A stretch of 64,000 nt of DNA from Thermobispora bispora DSM 43833 (GCF_000092645.1 NC_014165.1:1984001-2048000); one strand, 5' to 3'. Counted from the stretch's first letter, positions 1-8,431 are shown. Translations and numbers: made by a program. The notes: generated by a model not told the origin, from the letters alone.

Positions 1-34
1 TCGTGAGGTCCGCGCGCCGGAGCCCAGGTCGGCG

Positions 35-57
35 CCCAGGCATGCCGTGCGCCTGGG
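35..57 (-). terminator. Hairpin after the CydDC-like operon
   Basis: A 7-bp perfect inverted repeat (CCCAGGC / GCCTGGG, arms 35-41 and 51-57, 9-nt loop) lies just beyond the stop codon of the minus-strand ABC gene. There is no clear T tract, so it is a stem-only terminator candidate. Confidence 0.4.
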
Positions 58-80
58 GGCGGCCTAGCGTGCCGTACGGA

Positions 81-1790
81 TCACCCTCCGGTGGGCCGGG
101 CCGCCCCGGCCCTGCCGCTCCGGGTCTCGGTGACGCGGCCGTCCTCGAGGACCACGACCTGGTCGGCGAGGTGGAGGGTCGCCGGGCGGTGGGTGATCCA
201 GACGGTGGTGCAACCGGCCAGCTCCGGGCGGAGCCGGTCGAGGAGGCGGGCCTCCGTCGCGGCGTCGAGCTGGCCGGTGACCTCGTCGCAGATCAGCAGG
301 GCGGGGCGCCGCAGCAGCGCCTGGGCGAGGGCGAGGCGCTGCAGCTGGCCGCCGGACAGGTTGGCGCCGCGCTCGGTGAGGCGGGTGTGCAGCCCGTCGG
401 GGAGCGCCCGGACGGTGTCGCCGAGCTCGACGGCGTCGATGACGTGCCACAGCTCGGCCTCGCCCGCGTCGGGCCGGGCGAGCCGGAGGTTCTCGGCGAT
501 GGTGCCCGAGAAGAAGAACGGCCGCTGGTCGACGAGCGCCACCCGGCGCCGCAGCTCGTCCTCGGGCAGGTCGCGCAGGTCGGCGCCGTCCACGGTGATC
601 GTGCCGGCCGTGGGGGAGAGGCAGCGGGCGAGCAGGTAGCCCAGCGTGGACTTGCCGCTGCCGGTCGCCCCGAGGATCGCCGTCGTGGAACCCGCGGGGA
701 GGTCGAGGTCGATGCCGTCGAGCACCGGCACGGCATGGCCGCCCGGGCCCGGGTACGCGAAGCGGACCCCGCGCAGCCGCACCTCCGCGCCCGCCGGGTT
801 CCGCGGCGGGGCGGCCGGGCACGGGTGCTCCGGCTCCGGTGCGGGCGCGGCGTCGACGATGGCGAAGAACCGCCGCGCGGCCGCCAACGTGGTGCCGAAC
901 TCGCTCGCGAACGCCTCCACCGCGGTGAGCGCGGGCTCCAGGGCGACGGCGATCGCGATCGCGACCCACCAGGCCTGCTGGTCGATCCGCCTGTCCCGCC
1001 ACAGGTGCGCCCCGGCGAGCGCCACGGCGCAGGCGGTCAGCGCGAGCACGGCCAGGTTGGCCGCGCGGCGGGCCGCGGTGCGCGCGGCCAGCGTGCGGGT
1101 GCACGAGCCCGCCTCGGCGTCGAGCTCGCCGAGGCGCCGCCGCCGGCGGTCGAGGGCGCGCAGCTGGATCAGCTCCCGCAGCCCGCCGATGGTGTCGGTG
1201 ATGTGCGCGGCGATCTGCCCGCGGACGTGCTGCCGCCGCCCCGCCACCTCCCGGAGCCGCCCGCGCCACAGCGCCGGTACGGCGAGGCCGGAGAGGGCGG
1301 CCCCGGCGAGCAGGATCGCCGCGAGCGCCGGATGGGCGGCCACCGCCAGGTACCCGGCCGCGCCGAGGGAGACCACCGCGGCGGCGATCGCCGGGGCGAC
1401 CGTGTGCGCGTAGAACACCTCGATCCGGTTGACGTCCTGGGTGGCCCGGGCGGTGAGGTCGCCGGAGCGGTGCCGGTGGAGCACGCCCGGCGGCTGCCGG
1501 GCGATTGCGTCGAAGAAGACGGTCCGCAGCCGGGCCAGCACGGTGAAGGCCACCCAGTGCCCGAGGTACTGCTCGCCGTAGCGCGCCGCGCCCTTCGCCG
1601 TGGCGAGCAGCAGGATGAGCCCGAGGACGGCCGCGGCGTCCGGCGCGTTCCCGCCGCGGGCCTGCGCGACCGCGTGCACGGCGAACGCGAGCAGGCCGAT
1701 CCCCAGGCCGAGGTGGACGACGCGCAGCGCGGTGGAGGCGGCGAGCGGGACCGCGAACGGCCGGGCGAACGCGGCGAGCCGGCGGATCAT
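81..1790 (-). CDS. ABC exporter half, fused permease/ATPase, CydC-like
   Basis: This 569-residue protein has an N-terminal six-helix exporter-type membrane domain (about residues 1-310) and a C-terminal ATPase. The ATPase carries a Walker A ILGATGSGKST near residue 375, signature LSGGQLQRLALAQ and a Walker B ending ALLICDE. It is the second half of a heterodimer: its ATG overlaps the stop of the preceding gene by four bases (ATGA), so the two are translationally coupled. The family includes CydDC thiol exporters, but also exporter-fold siderophore importers such as IrtAB and YbtPQ. No cytochrome bd genes are adjacent. The Zur-type palindrome upstream of the operon makes a metal or metallophore role worth testing. 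The substrate is not shown by the sequence. Confidence 0.85.
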   Translation of the reverse strand: MIRRLAAFARPFAVPLAASTALRVVHLGLGIGLLAFAVHAVAQARGGNAPDAAAVLGLILLLATAKGAARYGEQYLGHWVAFTVLARLRTVFFDAIARQPPGVLHRHRSGDLTARATQDVNRIEVFYAHTVAPAIAAAVVSLGAAGYLAVAAHPALAAILLAGAALSGLAVPALWRGRLREVAGRRQHVRGQIAAHITDTIGGLRELIQLRALDRRRRRLGELDAEAGSCTRTLAARTAARRAANLAVLALTACAVALAGAHLWRDRRIDQQAWWVAIAIAVALEPALTAVEAFASEFGTTLAAARRFFAIVDAAPAPEPEHPCPAAPPRNPAGAEVRLRGVRFAYPGPGGHAVPVLDGIDLDLPAGSTTAILGATGSGKSTLGYLLARCLSPTAGTITVDGADLRDLPEDELRRRVALVDQRPFFFSGTIAENLRLARPDAGEAELWHVIDAVELGDTVRALPDGLHTRLTERGANLSGGQLQRLALAQALLRRPALLICDEVTGQLDAATEARLLDRLRPELAGCTTVWITHRPATLHLADQVVVLEDGRVTETRSGRAGAARPTGG

Positions 1791-3430
1791 CGCGCCACCT
1801 CCCGTGCCGCGGCGAGCTCGACCACCCGGTCGGCGACCTCCATCACCGCCGCGGAGTGCGTGGCCACGAGGATGGTCCGCGTGCCGCGCAGCCGCCGCAG
1901 CGTGTCGATGATGAGCCGCTCGGAACGGCCGTCGATGTGGCCGGTCGGCTCGTCGAGCAGCAGCACGTCGGCGTCGGTGAGCAGCGCGCGGGCGAGCGCC
2001 AGCCGCTGCGCCTGCCCGCCGGAGAGCGTGAGCCCCTCCTCGCCGACGCGCGCGTCGAGCCCGCCCGGCATCGCCTCCACCTCCTCGGCCAGGTGCGCCT
2101 GCCGCAGCGCCCACCACATCCGCTCCTCGTCGGCGTCCGGGTCGGCGAGCCGCAGGTTGCCCGCCACGGTGCCGGTGAAGAGCCAGGCGCGCTGCGGGAC
2201 GAGCACGGCCCGCGCCGGCCCGCCGCCGGGCGCGGAGAGCCGGACCGTCCCCGCCCGGGGCGCGAGCTCCCCGGCGAGCACCGACAGCAGCGTTGACTTG
2301 CCCACCCCCGACGGGCCGACCAGCGCCACCATCTCCCCGTGCCCGACCCGCAGATCGACCCCGTCGAGCACGGCCGGGCCGTCACCGTACCCGGCGACGA
2401 CCCCTGCCAGCTCCACCGCGGCCTCGCCGTCGCCCGCCTCCGGCGGCGGTACGGCACGGCGCTCACCCGCGCCGGCGATGGCGTGGACCACCTGGCGTTC
2501 CGCCGCCCGGCCCGCCATGGCGATGTAGAAGAACCGGCCCACGACGCCGATCGGCTCGGTCAGCAGCAGCGAGATCAGCACGAGCGCGATCGCGGTGCCC
2601 AGGGAGATCGCGCCCGCGGCGTGCCGTACCAGCGCGACCGCGGTACCCGCCCCGATCAGCGCCCCGTAGAAGGCCACGTCGGTGACGAGCAGCACGACCT
2701 GGTTGCCCGCGAGCAGGCGCATCGTGGCCCGCCGGTGCCGCTCGCTCTCCTCCGCGAGCAGCCGGGACCGCCGCCCGGCCGCGCCGAGCAGGGTGAGGAG
2801 CCGGAGCCCTTGGATGGACTCGAGGAACTGCGCCGCCAGCCGCCGGGACTGGGCCTGGTAGCCGGCCGTGGAGGTGCGGAACAGCCGCTGAAACCCGCCG
2901 ATCACCAGCGGCACCGCGGCCACCACCGCGAGCAGCGCGGCCGCCGCGGCCGGGTCGGCGACCACCGCGACGACCGCCACCACGACGAGCGGGGTGGTGA
3001 CCGCCGCGATGAGCTCGCCGAGGAAGCCGCCGCGCCACGCCGCGACCTTGGCGGCGCCCTCGGTGGCGAGGGAGGCGAGCGATCCCGTGACCGGGCCACG
3101 GGCCGGCCTGGACCTGCCGAGCGGGCCGCGGGCGAGGATCGCCTCATGGATCCGCTCCCGCACCGCGATCTCGGCGGTGGCCTCGCCCGCCCCGCTCGCG
3201 TGTCCCCGGCCGAGCGCCCCGGCGACGGCGAGGGCGATCCCGGCCCCCATGAGCCCGGGCCCGCGCCACCCGATCGCGCCGCCCGCCGTCACAGCGTCGA
3301 TCAGGCCACCGATGCCCAGGTAGCACAGGCACAGCCCGGCCGCGCTCAGCCAGCCGCACACCACGGCGGCGAGGACGTGGCCGCGCACCGGGAGCGCCGG
3401 CCGCGGCGCGGACGGCACCGGCCCGCTCAT
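1787..3430 (-). CDS. ABC exporter half, fused permease/ATPase, CydD-like
   Basis: This 547-residue partner of the preceding CydC-like protein has a membrane domain over about residues 20-310. Its ATPase has Walker A LVGPSGVGKST near residue 370, signature LSGGQAQRLALARALL and Walker B VLLLDEPTGHID. The start is ATG at 3430 because a strong GGAGGTGG ribosome site lies just before it; an in-frame upstream ATG lacks one. The closest family resemblance is to CydD. Its start overlaps the stop of a possible 78-codon leader ORF whose own start follows a Zur-type box, which suggests zinc-dependent transcription of the whole unit (inference). Confidence 0.85.
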   Translation of the reverse strand: MSGPVPSAPRPALPVRGHVLAAVVCGWLSAAGLCLCYLGIGGLIDAVTAGGAIGWRGPGLMGAGIALAVAGALGRGHASGAGEATAEIAVRERIHEAILARGPLGRSRPARGPVTGSLASLATEGAAKVAAWRGGFLGELIAAVTTPLVVVAVVAVVADPAAAAALLAVVAAVPLVIGGFQRLFRTSTAGYQAQSRRLAAQFLESIQGLRLLTLLGAAGRRSRLLAEESERHRRATMRLLAGNQVVLLVTDVAFYGALIGAGTAVALVRHAAGAISLGTAIALVLISLLLTEPIGVVGRFFYIAMAGRAAERQVVHAIAGAGERRAVPPPEAGDGEAAVELAGVVAGYGDGPAVLDGVDLRVGHGEMVALVGPSGVGKSTLLSVLAGELAPRAGTVRLSAPGGGPARAVLVPQRAWLFTGTVAGNLRLADPDADEERMWWALRQAHLAEEVEAMPGGLDARVGEEGLTLSGGQAQRLALARALLTDADVLLLDEPTGHIDGRSERLIIDTLRRLRGTRTILVATHSAAVMEVADRVVELAAAREVAR

Positions 3431-3663
3431 CGCACCACCTCCGGGCGGATCCGGGCGATCTCCTCCGGCCCGCCGGCGAGGCGGGTCCCGCACGGCCCGG
3501 CCGCGCCCCGGCCCGGTGCCGCGGCCGCGATGCCGGCCGCCCGACGGCGGTGCCGTACCCGCGGCCTGGCAGGGAGATCGCCGGTTCCGGGGAGCCGGAC
3601 GGGCGGGGCCGGGAGCCCCGGCGCCACCGGTGTCGCTCGATCAGCGGGTGCTCGTGTGGACAT
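3427..3663 (-). CDS. Possible small ORF between Zur-type box and ABC genes
   Basis: A 78-codon ORF, rich in Arg, Pro and Ala, starts at an ATG about 22 bases past the Zur-type palindrome and ends in an ATGA overlap with the CydD-like gene. The spacing would suit a leaderless transcript. The protein matches no family I recognise and its composition is what random high-GC DNA gives, so it may simply be the 5' leader of the operon. The overlap and position are the only arguments for a real gene. Confidence 0.3.
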   Translation of the reverse strand: MSTRAPADRATPVAPGLPAPPVRLPGTGDLPARPRVRHRRRAAGIAAAAPGRGAAGPCGTRLAGGPEEIARIRPEVVR

Positions 3664-3685
3664 ATGGCCCATACCTTGGCATGAG

Positions 3686-3700
3686 TGAAAACGATTTTCA
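3686..3700. promoter_or_regulatory. Zur-type operator (Fur family 7-1-7 palindrome)
   Basis: TGAAAACGATTTTCA is one base away from the actinobacterial Zur consensus TGAAAATnATTTTCA. It overlaps a second perfect palindrome, GATTTTCAAAATC (3693-3705). It sits in an AT-rich patch of otherwise GC-rich intergenic DNA, about 256 bases before the CydD-like gene and just before the small ORF. Other Fur-family members bind similar sites, so the assignment to Zur is inference. Confidence 0.65.
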
Positions 3701-4153
3701 AAATCGCCCATTCGGCGGGGCCGGGCGGTCATCGGTGCGGACCGGCTCGCGGGGGACGAGCGATGTCCGTTCTGAGCCCCGGCCACGGCTCACCCTGAAT
3801 CGCGAGCGGCTCGTTCCGCGCGGCGCGGCCACGTCACCTCTGGCGGCGGGCGGGCGCGCCCGGTCAGGCTCGCCGCCTGCGGGCGGCCGGTCCGCCGCAC
3901 CCGGCTTCGGCCGGTTCGCCGCACCGGGTGCCCGCCCACGGTCTCGCCGTACGGCGGACGCTATACCTGATCTACAACGTAAAGGCGCTGGGTCGTGGCA
4001 CGCGATCCGGCCCTTCCATTCTCGCCTCAGCCCCACACACCGGCGACCGGCCAAGAGAACGCCTCAGGCAGCCCGGCACGGAGCCGGCCGGTCCGGCGGA
4101 GTGCGGTAGGCGCCGGGGATGGGGAGCGGTACCGGCCCGGATAATCTGCTCCC
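3701..4153. other. Intergenic region between Zur-type box and yigZ-like gene
   Basis: About 450 bases with no supported gene. It contains an AT-rich element at 3970-3987 (minus-strand reading CGCCTTTACGTTGTAGAT, followed by TATAGC) that matches 16 of 18 bases of a sequence in front of the tyrosine recombinase gene (18813-18830). The rest is GC-rich and featureless. Confidence 0.5.
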
Positions 4154-4774
4154 GTGGCCGCGACATACCGGACGATCAAGGACGTCGTCGAACACGAGAC
4201 GGTCATCCGACGGTCCAGGTTCATCTGCGCGCTCGCCCCGGCCGAGTCGGAGGAGGCGGCGCAGGCGTTCATCGCCGAGCGCAAGCGGCGCCACGCGGAC
4301 GCCACCCACAACTGCTCCGCCTACGTGATCGCGGGTGGGCCGCGCAGGTCCGACGATGACGGCGAGCCGGGCGGGACCGCGGGCACGCCCATGCTCGAGA
4401 TGCTCATCCGGCGCGGCTACGCGGACATCGTCGCCGTGGTCACCCGGTACTTCGGCGGCATCCTCCTCGGCGCCGGCGGGCTCGCCCGCGCGTACGGCGG
4501 GGCGGTCGGGGCCGCGCTCGACCGGGCCATGCCGGTGGAGATGGTCCCGGCCTCGCTCGTCACGGTGACCGTCGATCACGCCCAGGCCGGGCGCCTGGAG
4601 AACGACCTGCGCGCCTCGCCGTACCGGCTCAGGAGCGTCGACTACGGCGCCCGGGTGACCTTCGAGGTCGCGGTGGCCCGGCACCTGCTGCCGTCGTTCG
4701 AGGAGTGGCTCGCCACCGCGACCGCCGGGCGGGCCACGACCGCCCAGGGCGGCCTGGTCTACCTGCCCGGCTGA
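4154..4774 (+). CDS. YigZ/IMPACT family protein (UPF0029)
   Basis: This 206-residue protein has the N-terminal UPF0029 fold, including the signature region around GAGGLARAYGGAV, followed by a C-terminal DUF1949-like domain (about residues 130-200). The start is GTG at 4154, giving the usual beginning (MAATYRTIKD). The family is widespread; the eukaryotic homologue IMPACT acts on the GCN2 pathway, while the bacterial role is poorly defined. It is a single-gene unit convergent with the isochorismate synthase gene. Confidence 0.9.
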   Translation: MAATYRTIKDVVEHETVIRRSRFICALAPAESEEAAQAFIAERKRRHADATHNCSAYVIAGGPRRSDDDGEPGGTAGTPMLEMLIRRGYADIVAVVTRYFGGILLGAGGLARAYGGAVGAALDRAMPVEMVPASLVTVTVDHAQAGRLENDLRASPYRLRSVDYGARVTFEVAVARHLLPSFEEWLATATAGRATTAQGGLVYLPG

Positions 4775-4795
4775 GCCGCCGCACCGCCCGCCGGC

Positions 4796-6028
4796 TCAGC
4801 CCTCCAGCGCGTACTGCATGACCCGGAACTTCGCCTGCGCCTCGGCGAGCTCGGCGGCCGGGTCGGAGCCGCCCATGATGCCGCACCCGGCGAACAGCCG
4901 GGCCTCCCGCCCCGAGACCTCCGCGCAGCGCAGCGCGATGCCCCACTCGCCGTCGCCCCGGGAGTCGATCCAGCCGACCGGGCCCGCGTACCTGCCCCGG
5001 TCCATGCCCTCCAGCTCGCGGATCACCTCGATGGCGGCGTCCGTGGGCGTGCCGCCGACCGCGGCCGTGGGGTGCATGGCCGCCACCACGTCGAGCACGG
5101 AGGCGCCGTCGGAGAGCCGGCCGGTGATCCGGGTGGCGAGGTGCTGCACGTTCGGCAGCACGAGCAGGTCGGGCTCGTCCGGCACGTGCAGCTCGGCGCA
5201 GAGCGGGGCGAGGGCCTGCCGGACCGAGGCCACGGCGTAGCCGTGCTCCTCCCGGTCCTTGGCCGAGGCGTACAGCTCGGCGGCGCGCGCGGCGTCCTCG
5301 GCCGGCCCCGTGCCGCGGGAGACCGTGCCGGCGAGCACCAGCGACTCGATCGACCGGCCGATGTGCCGGACCAGCAGCTCGGGGGTGGCCCCGACCAGCC
5401 CGTCGACCGAGAACGTGTAGCACTCCGGGTACCGGTCGGCGAGCCGGGCGAGCAGCGCCCGCGGGTCGATCTCCCGCTCCGCCGTGGCGCGGAGGTCACG
5501 GGCGAGGACCACCTTGTCCAGCACGCCGGCCTTGATCTTCGCGACGGCCTGCGCCACCACGTGCTGCCACTCGGGCGCGCTCAGCGTGCCGTCGCCGTAC
5601 CGGATCCGGCCGGGCTCGGTCGCCGGGGCCACGGGGAGCGTCTCGGCCTCGCCGATGGTGGTCAGCCAGGCCTGGCCCTGCCGCCGGGCGAGCACGACCC
5701 GGGGCACGACCAGCACCGAGCCGGGCACGTCCCGGTCGAAGGTGAACGAGCCGAACGCGACCGGCCCCGACCCGGGGAGGCCGACCTGGTCATCGATCCG
5801 CGCCCCCTCGAACAGGGACGCCAGCCACTCCCGGGCCCAATCGAACCGGCCCGGCCCGGGGGGTACCTCGGCGCGGGCCGCCACTCCCCAGCCGACGAGG
5901 CCCTCACCGCGCCTGATCCAGGCGTACGGTGCGGTGCCGGGAAGGTGAGCGAGGAGATCGCGGGGATCTGTCACCGCGACCGTGCGGACCACTAGGGGAC
6001 GGATCAGGGCGATGCTCACCCGCATCAC
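4796..6028 (-). CDS. menF: Isochorismate synthase
   Basis: This 410-residue chorismate-binding enzyme converts chorismate to isochorismate. The C-terminal catalytic domain (about residues 150-405) contains KVVLARDL, the ASAKDREEH region, the AMHPTAAVGGTP motif and a final GCGIMGGSDP segment typical of the MenF/EntC/DhbC group. The start is GTG at 6028 or ATG at 6025. No other menaquinone gene is nearby, so the product could feed menaquinone or a salicylate/DHB-type metallophore; the Zur-type box 1.1 kb away makes the second possibility interesting. A decayed piece of a related gene lies at 37066-37154. Confidence 0.88.
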   Translation of the reverse strand: MMRVSIALIRPLVVRTVAVTDPRDLLAHLPGTAPYAWIRRGEGLVGWGVAARAEVPPGPGRFDWAREWLASLFEGARIDDQVGLPGSGPVAFGSFTFDRDVPGSVLVVPRVVLARRQGQAWLTTIGEAETLPVAPATEPGRIRYGDGTLSAPEWQHVVAQAVAKIKAGVLDKVVLARDLRATAEREIDPRALLARLADRYPECYTFSVDGLVGATPELLVRHIGRSIESLVLAGTVSRGTGPAEDAARAAELYASAKDREEHGYAVASVRQALAPLCAELHVPDEPDLLVLPNVQHLATRITGRLSDGASVLDVVAAMHPTAAVGGTPTDAAIEVIRELEGMDRGRYAGPVGWIDSRGDGEWGIALRCAEVSGREARLFAGCGIMGGSDPAAELAEAQAKFRVMQYALEG

Positions 6029-6193
6029 TTTACGCAGCCTCTGTCCATGTTCGGCACGCCCCCCTCGCCGGTAGGGCGCCGGGCCGCGGTGTCAAGCGCC
6101 GATAGCGACTCGGTCAGGGAACGGGGTGTCCGGCGCGGAAGAGCTGGAGCGCACCTCCCGGCGGTCCCTAGCGTGGTGCAGCCGGAGGTGCTG

Positions 6194-7006
6194 ATGCTGT
6201 CGAAGATCGTGCCGGTTCTGGTGGCGCCGTCGCTGCTCGCCCCGGCGGCGGCCGCGCCCGATGTTCCCACGGTCATGGCCGCACTCGGTGACTCGATCAG
6301 CGCGGGGGTGAACGCCTGCGGGTGGTTCGTGCCGTGCACCTCACGGTCCTGGTCCACGGGTGGCCACGCGTCGGTGAAGAGCCACTACGCCCGGCTGCTC
6401 CGCCTCTCCCCGCGGCTGAGAGGGCACAACCTGAACTTCGCGGTGCCGGGCGCGACCAGCGCCGACCTGCCCCGGCAGGCGCGCAAGGCGGCCGAGCGGG
6501 GGGCGGACTACGTCACGATCCTCATCGGCGCCCAGGACGCGTGCCGCTCGTCACCGGACCGGATGACGCCGGTCGCCACCTACCGGAGCCGGATCGACGA
6601 GGCGCTGCGCGTGCTCAAGCCCACCGGGGCGCGGGTGTTCATCGCCAGCATCCCGGACCTGAAGCGGCTGTGGCGGATCGGCAAGGACAACCGCTGGGCC
6701 CGGGGCTTCTGGACGCTCGGCAGGGTCTGCCCGTCGATGCTCGCCAAACCGACGTCCACCGCCAAGCAGGACCGGATCCGGCGCGACCAGGTCCGTGAGC
6801 GGGTGATGGCGTACAACGAGCAGCTCCGCCGGGCGTGCCAGGCGTACGGCCCGCGGTGCCGTTACGACGGCGGCGCCGTCTTCTCCTATCCGTTCACGCT
6901 GAAGCACGTGAGCAAGTGGGACTACTTCCACCCCAGCGCCGAGGGGCAGCGGGCCCTCGCCGCGGTGACCTATGCCGCGGGGTTCTTCGCCCGGAAGGAG
7001 CCCTGA
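6194..7006 (+). CDS. Secreted SGNH/GDSL hydrolase
   Basis: The protein is 270 residues when started at ATG 6194, which has GGAGGTG five bases upstream and yields a signal peptide ending near LLAPAAAAP. Block I is GDSIS (nucleophile Ser) and block V is DYFHPS (catalytic Asp/His). In block III the usual GxND is GAQDAC, so Gln replaces the expected oxyanion-hole Asn. Conserved Cys residues suggest disulfides in an exported lipase/esterase. It is divergent from the isochorismate synthase gene. A longer upstream reading frame exists but has no ribosome site. Confidence 0.85.
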   Translation: MLSKIVPVLVAPSLLAPAAAAPDVPTVMAALGDSISAGVNACGWFVPCTSRSWSTGGHASVKSHYARLLRLSPRLRGHNLNFAVPGATSADLPRQARKAAERGADYVTILIGAQDACRSSPDRMTPVATYRSRIDEALRVLKPTGARVFIASIPDLKRLWRIGKDNRWARGFWTLGRVCPSMLAKPTSTAKQDRIRRDQVRERVMAYNEQLRRACQAYGPRCRYDGGAVFSYPFTLKHVSKWDYFHPSAEGQRALAAVTYAAGFFARKEP

Positions 7007-7160
7007 CCCGGGGCACGCCGATGCCCAGAATGTCACCGCCGGCGCCGAGCGCGGGCGCTGCCGCATCCGGACCGGCCGCGCCCGGGTGGCCGCGGCACTC
7101 CCGGCGGAGGCCTGGGCGACGCCGGGTGCGCGCCCGGCTTCAGTGCGGACCGCGGGTGCG

Positions 7161-7227
7161 GGGACCCGGTGCGGACCGTGGCGTGCGGGACCCGGTGCGG
7201 ACCGCGGTGTGCCGGGACCCGGTGCGG
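7161..7227. repeat. 26-bp GC-rich tandem repeat
   Basis: Two and a half copies of a 26-27 bp unit beginning GGGACCCGGTGCGG occur at 7161, 7187 and 7214, with a decayed partial copy from about 7142. They lie in the 359-base gap (7007-7365) between the SGNH hydrolase and VOC genes, which otherwise shows no gene or promoter-like feature. Confidence 0.7.
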
Positions 7228-7365
7228 CCGGGCGCGGTCCCATGCGCTCACCGGGCACCGTGGTGGCCCCGGCGGCCCTTCGCGCCGGTGGCGCCCACCG
7301 GCGGGCCCGCGCCCCGGCGTCCCGGGAATCCGCGATCACCCGGTGTCACCGGCCGGTGATCGGCA

Positions 7366-7821
7366 ATGTCTTGTCGCATGGCCCTGCACTGGAAGCTCGT
7401 CGTCGACTGCGCCGATCCACACCGGCAGGCCGCCTTCTGGGCCGAGGCCCTTGGCTATGAGGTGGAGGACTGCCGGCCGCTGATCGAACGGCTGCTCCGC
7501 GAGGGCGTCATCGGCGAGGGCATGGTGACACCCGACCACAGGGCGTGGCGGCGGCTGTGCGCGGTGCGGCACCCCGGCGACCCGGTCGACCCGGACACCG
7601 GCATCGGGCTGGGACGGCGGATCCTCTTCCAGGCGGTTCCCGAGCCGAAGACCGGCAAGAACCGCCTCCACATCGATCTGCACGCCGGCCCGGAGCGGCT
7701 CGACGCCGAGGTGGCCCGGCTCGAGCGGCTCGGCGCCAGGGTGCTCCGGGTCGTGGAGGAACACGGGTTCCGCCACGTGACCATGGCCGACCCGGAGGGG
7801 AACGAGTTCGACGTCCAGTGA
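7366..7821 (+). CDS. VOC family (glyoxalase/bleomycin-resistance fold) protein
   Basis: This 151-residue protein has two beta-alpha-beta-beta-beta units. It begins near LHWKLVVDCADPHRQAAFW and ends with the actinobacterial VOC terminus MADPEGNEFDVQ, whose Glu is a usual metal ligand. ATG 7366 and ATG 7378 are both possible starts; neither has a strong ribosome site. The substrate cannot be predicted. It is a monocistronic unit convergent with the response regulator. Confidence 0.85.
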   Translation: MSCRMALHWKLVVDCADPHRQAAFWAEALGYEVEDCRPLIERLLREGVIGEGMVTPDHRAWRRLCAVRHPGDPVDPDTGIGLGRRILFQAVPEPKTGKNRLHIDLHAGPERLDAEVARLERLGARVLRVVEEHGFRHVTMADPEGNEFDVQ

Positions 7822-7825
7822 CCGT

Positions 7826-8431
7826 TCACAGCCAGCCGTTGTGGCGGGCCACCCGGGCCGCCTCTATCCGGTTGCGGGTACCGGTCTTGCCGATCGACGA
7901 GGACAGGTAGTTGCGGACCGTGCTCTCCGACAGGTGGAGCCGGGCCGCGATGTCGGCGACGGTGGCGCCATCGGCCGCGGCGGCGAGCACCTCGCGTTCC
8001 CGTTCGGTGAGCGGGTTCGGCCCGGCGCTGAGCGCGGCGGCCGCGAGCTCCGGGTCCACGACCAGCTCACCGCGGAGCACCCGGCGGATCGCGCCGGCCA
8101 GCTCCTCCACCGGGCCGTCCTTGACCAGGAACCCGCGGGCGCCCGCCTCCATCGCCCGGCGCAGGTACCCGGGCCGCCCGAAGGTCGTGAGGATCAGCAC
8201 CCTGCACGACGGGAGACGGTCCCGCAGCTCGGCCGCGACGTCGAGCCCGCTCCGGCCGGGCATCTCGATGTCGAGCAACGCCACGTCGGGCCGGGCCGCG
8301 AGCGCGGCGGGCACGACCTCGTCCCCGGAGGAGACCTGGGCGACGACCTCGATGTCCTCCTCCATCCCGAGGAGCAGGGCGAGCGCGCCCCGCATCATGC
8401 CCTGGTCCTCGGCGAGCAGCACGGTGATCAC
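7826..8431 (-). CDS. NarL/DesR-type response regulator
   Basis: The protein has 201 residues: a receiver domain (1-120) with acidic pocket ED, phospho-acceptor in LLDIEMPG and conserved Lys in LVKDG, then a LuxR-type HTH (about 138-200, LTEREREVL and STVRNYLSS). The start is GTG at 8431, overlapping the kinase stop by four bases (GTGA), so it is coupled to its cognate kinase. It probably controls the adjacent ABC exporter operon. Confidence 0.93.
   Translation of the reverse strand: MITVLLAEDQGMMRGALALLLGMEEDIEVVAQVSSGDEVVPAALAARPDVALLDIEMPGRSGLDVAAELRDRLPSCRVLILTTFGRPGYLRRAMEAGARGFLVKDGPVEELAGAIRRVLRGELVVDPELAAAALSAGPNPLTEREREVLAAAADGATVADIAARLHLSESTVRNYLSSSIGKTGTRNRIEAARVARHNGWL

Noticed and set aside
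3-2528. Very long plus-strand ORF opposite the ABC genes
   Set aside because: Arg/Gly/Pro-rich shadow frame caused by high GC; the minus strand carries complete ABC domains.
81-3430. Assignment of the ABC pair as true CydDC for cytochrome bd
   Set aside because: Sequence is CydDC-like, but no cydAB genes are present in the window and a Zur-type box precedes the operon, so the specific symbol was withheld.
7161-7227. CRISPR array
   Set aside because: Units are contiguous direct repeats without spacers and there are no cas genes.
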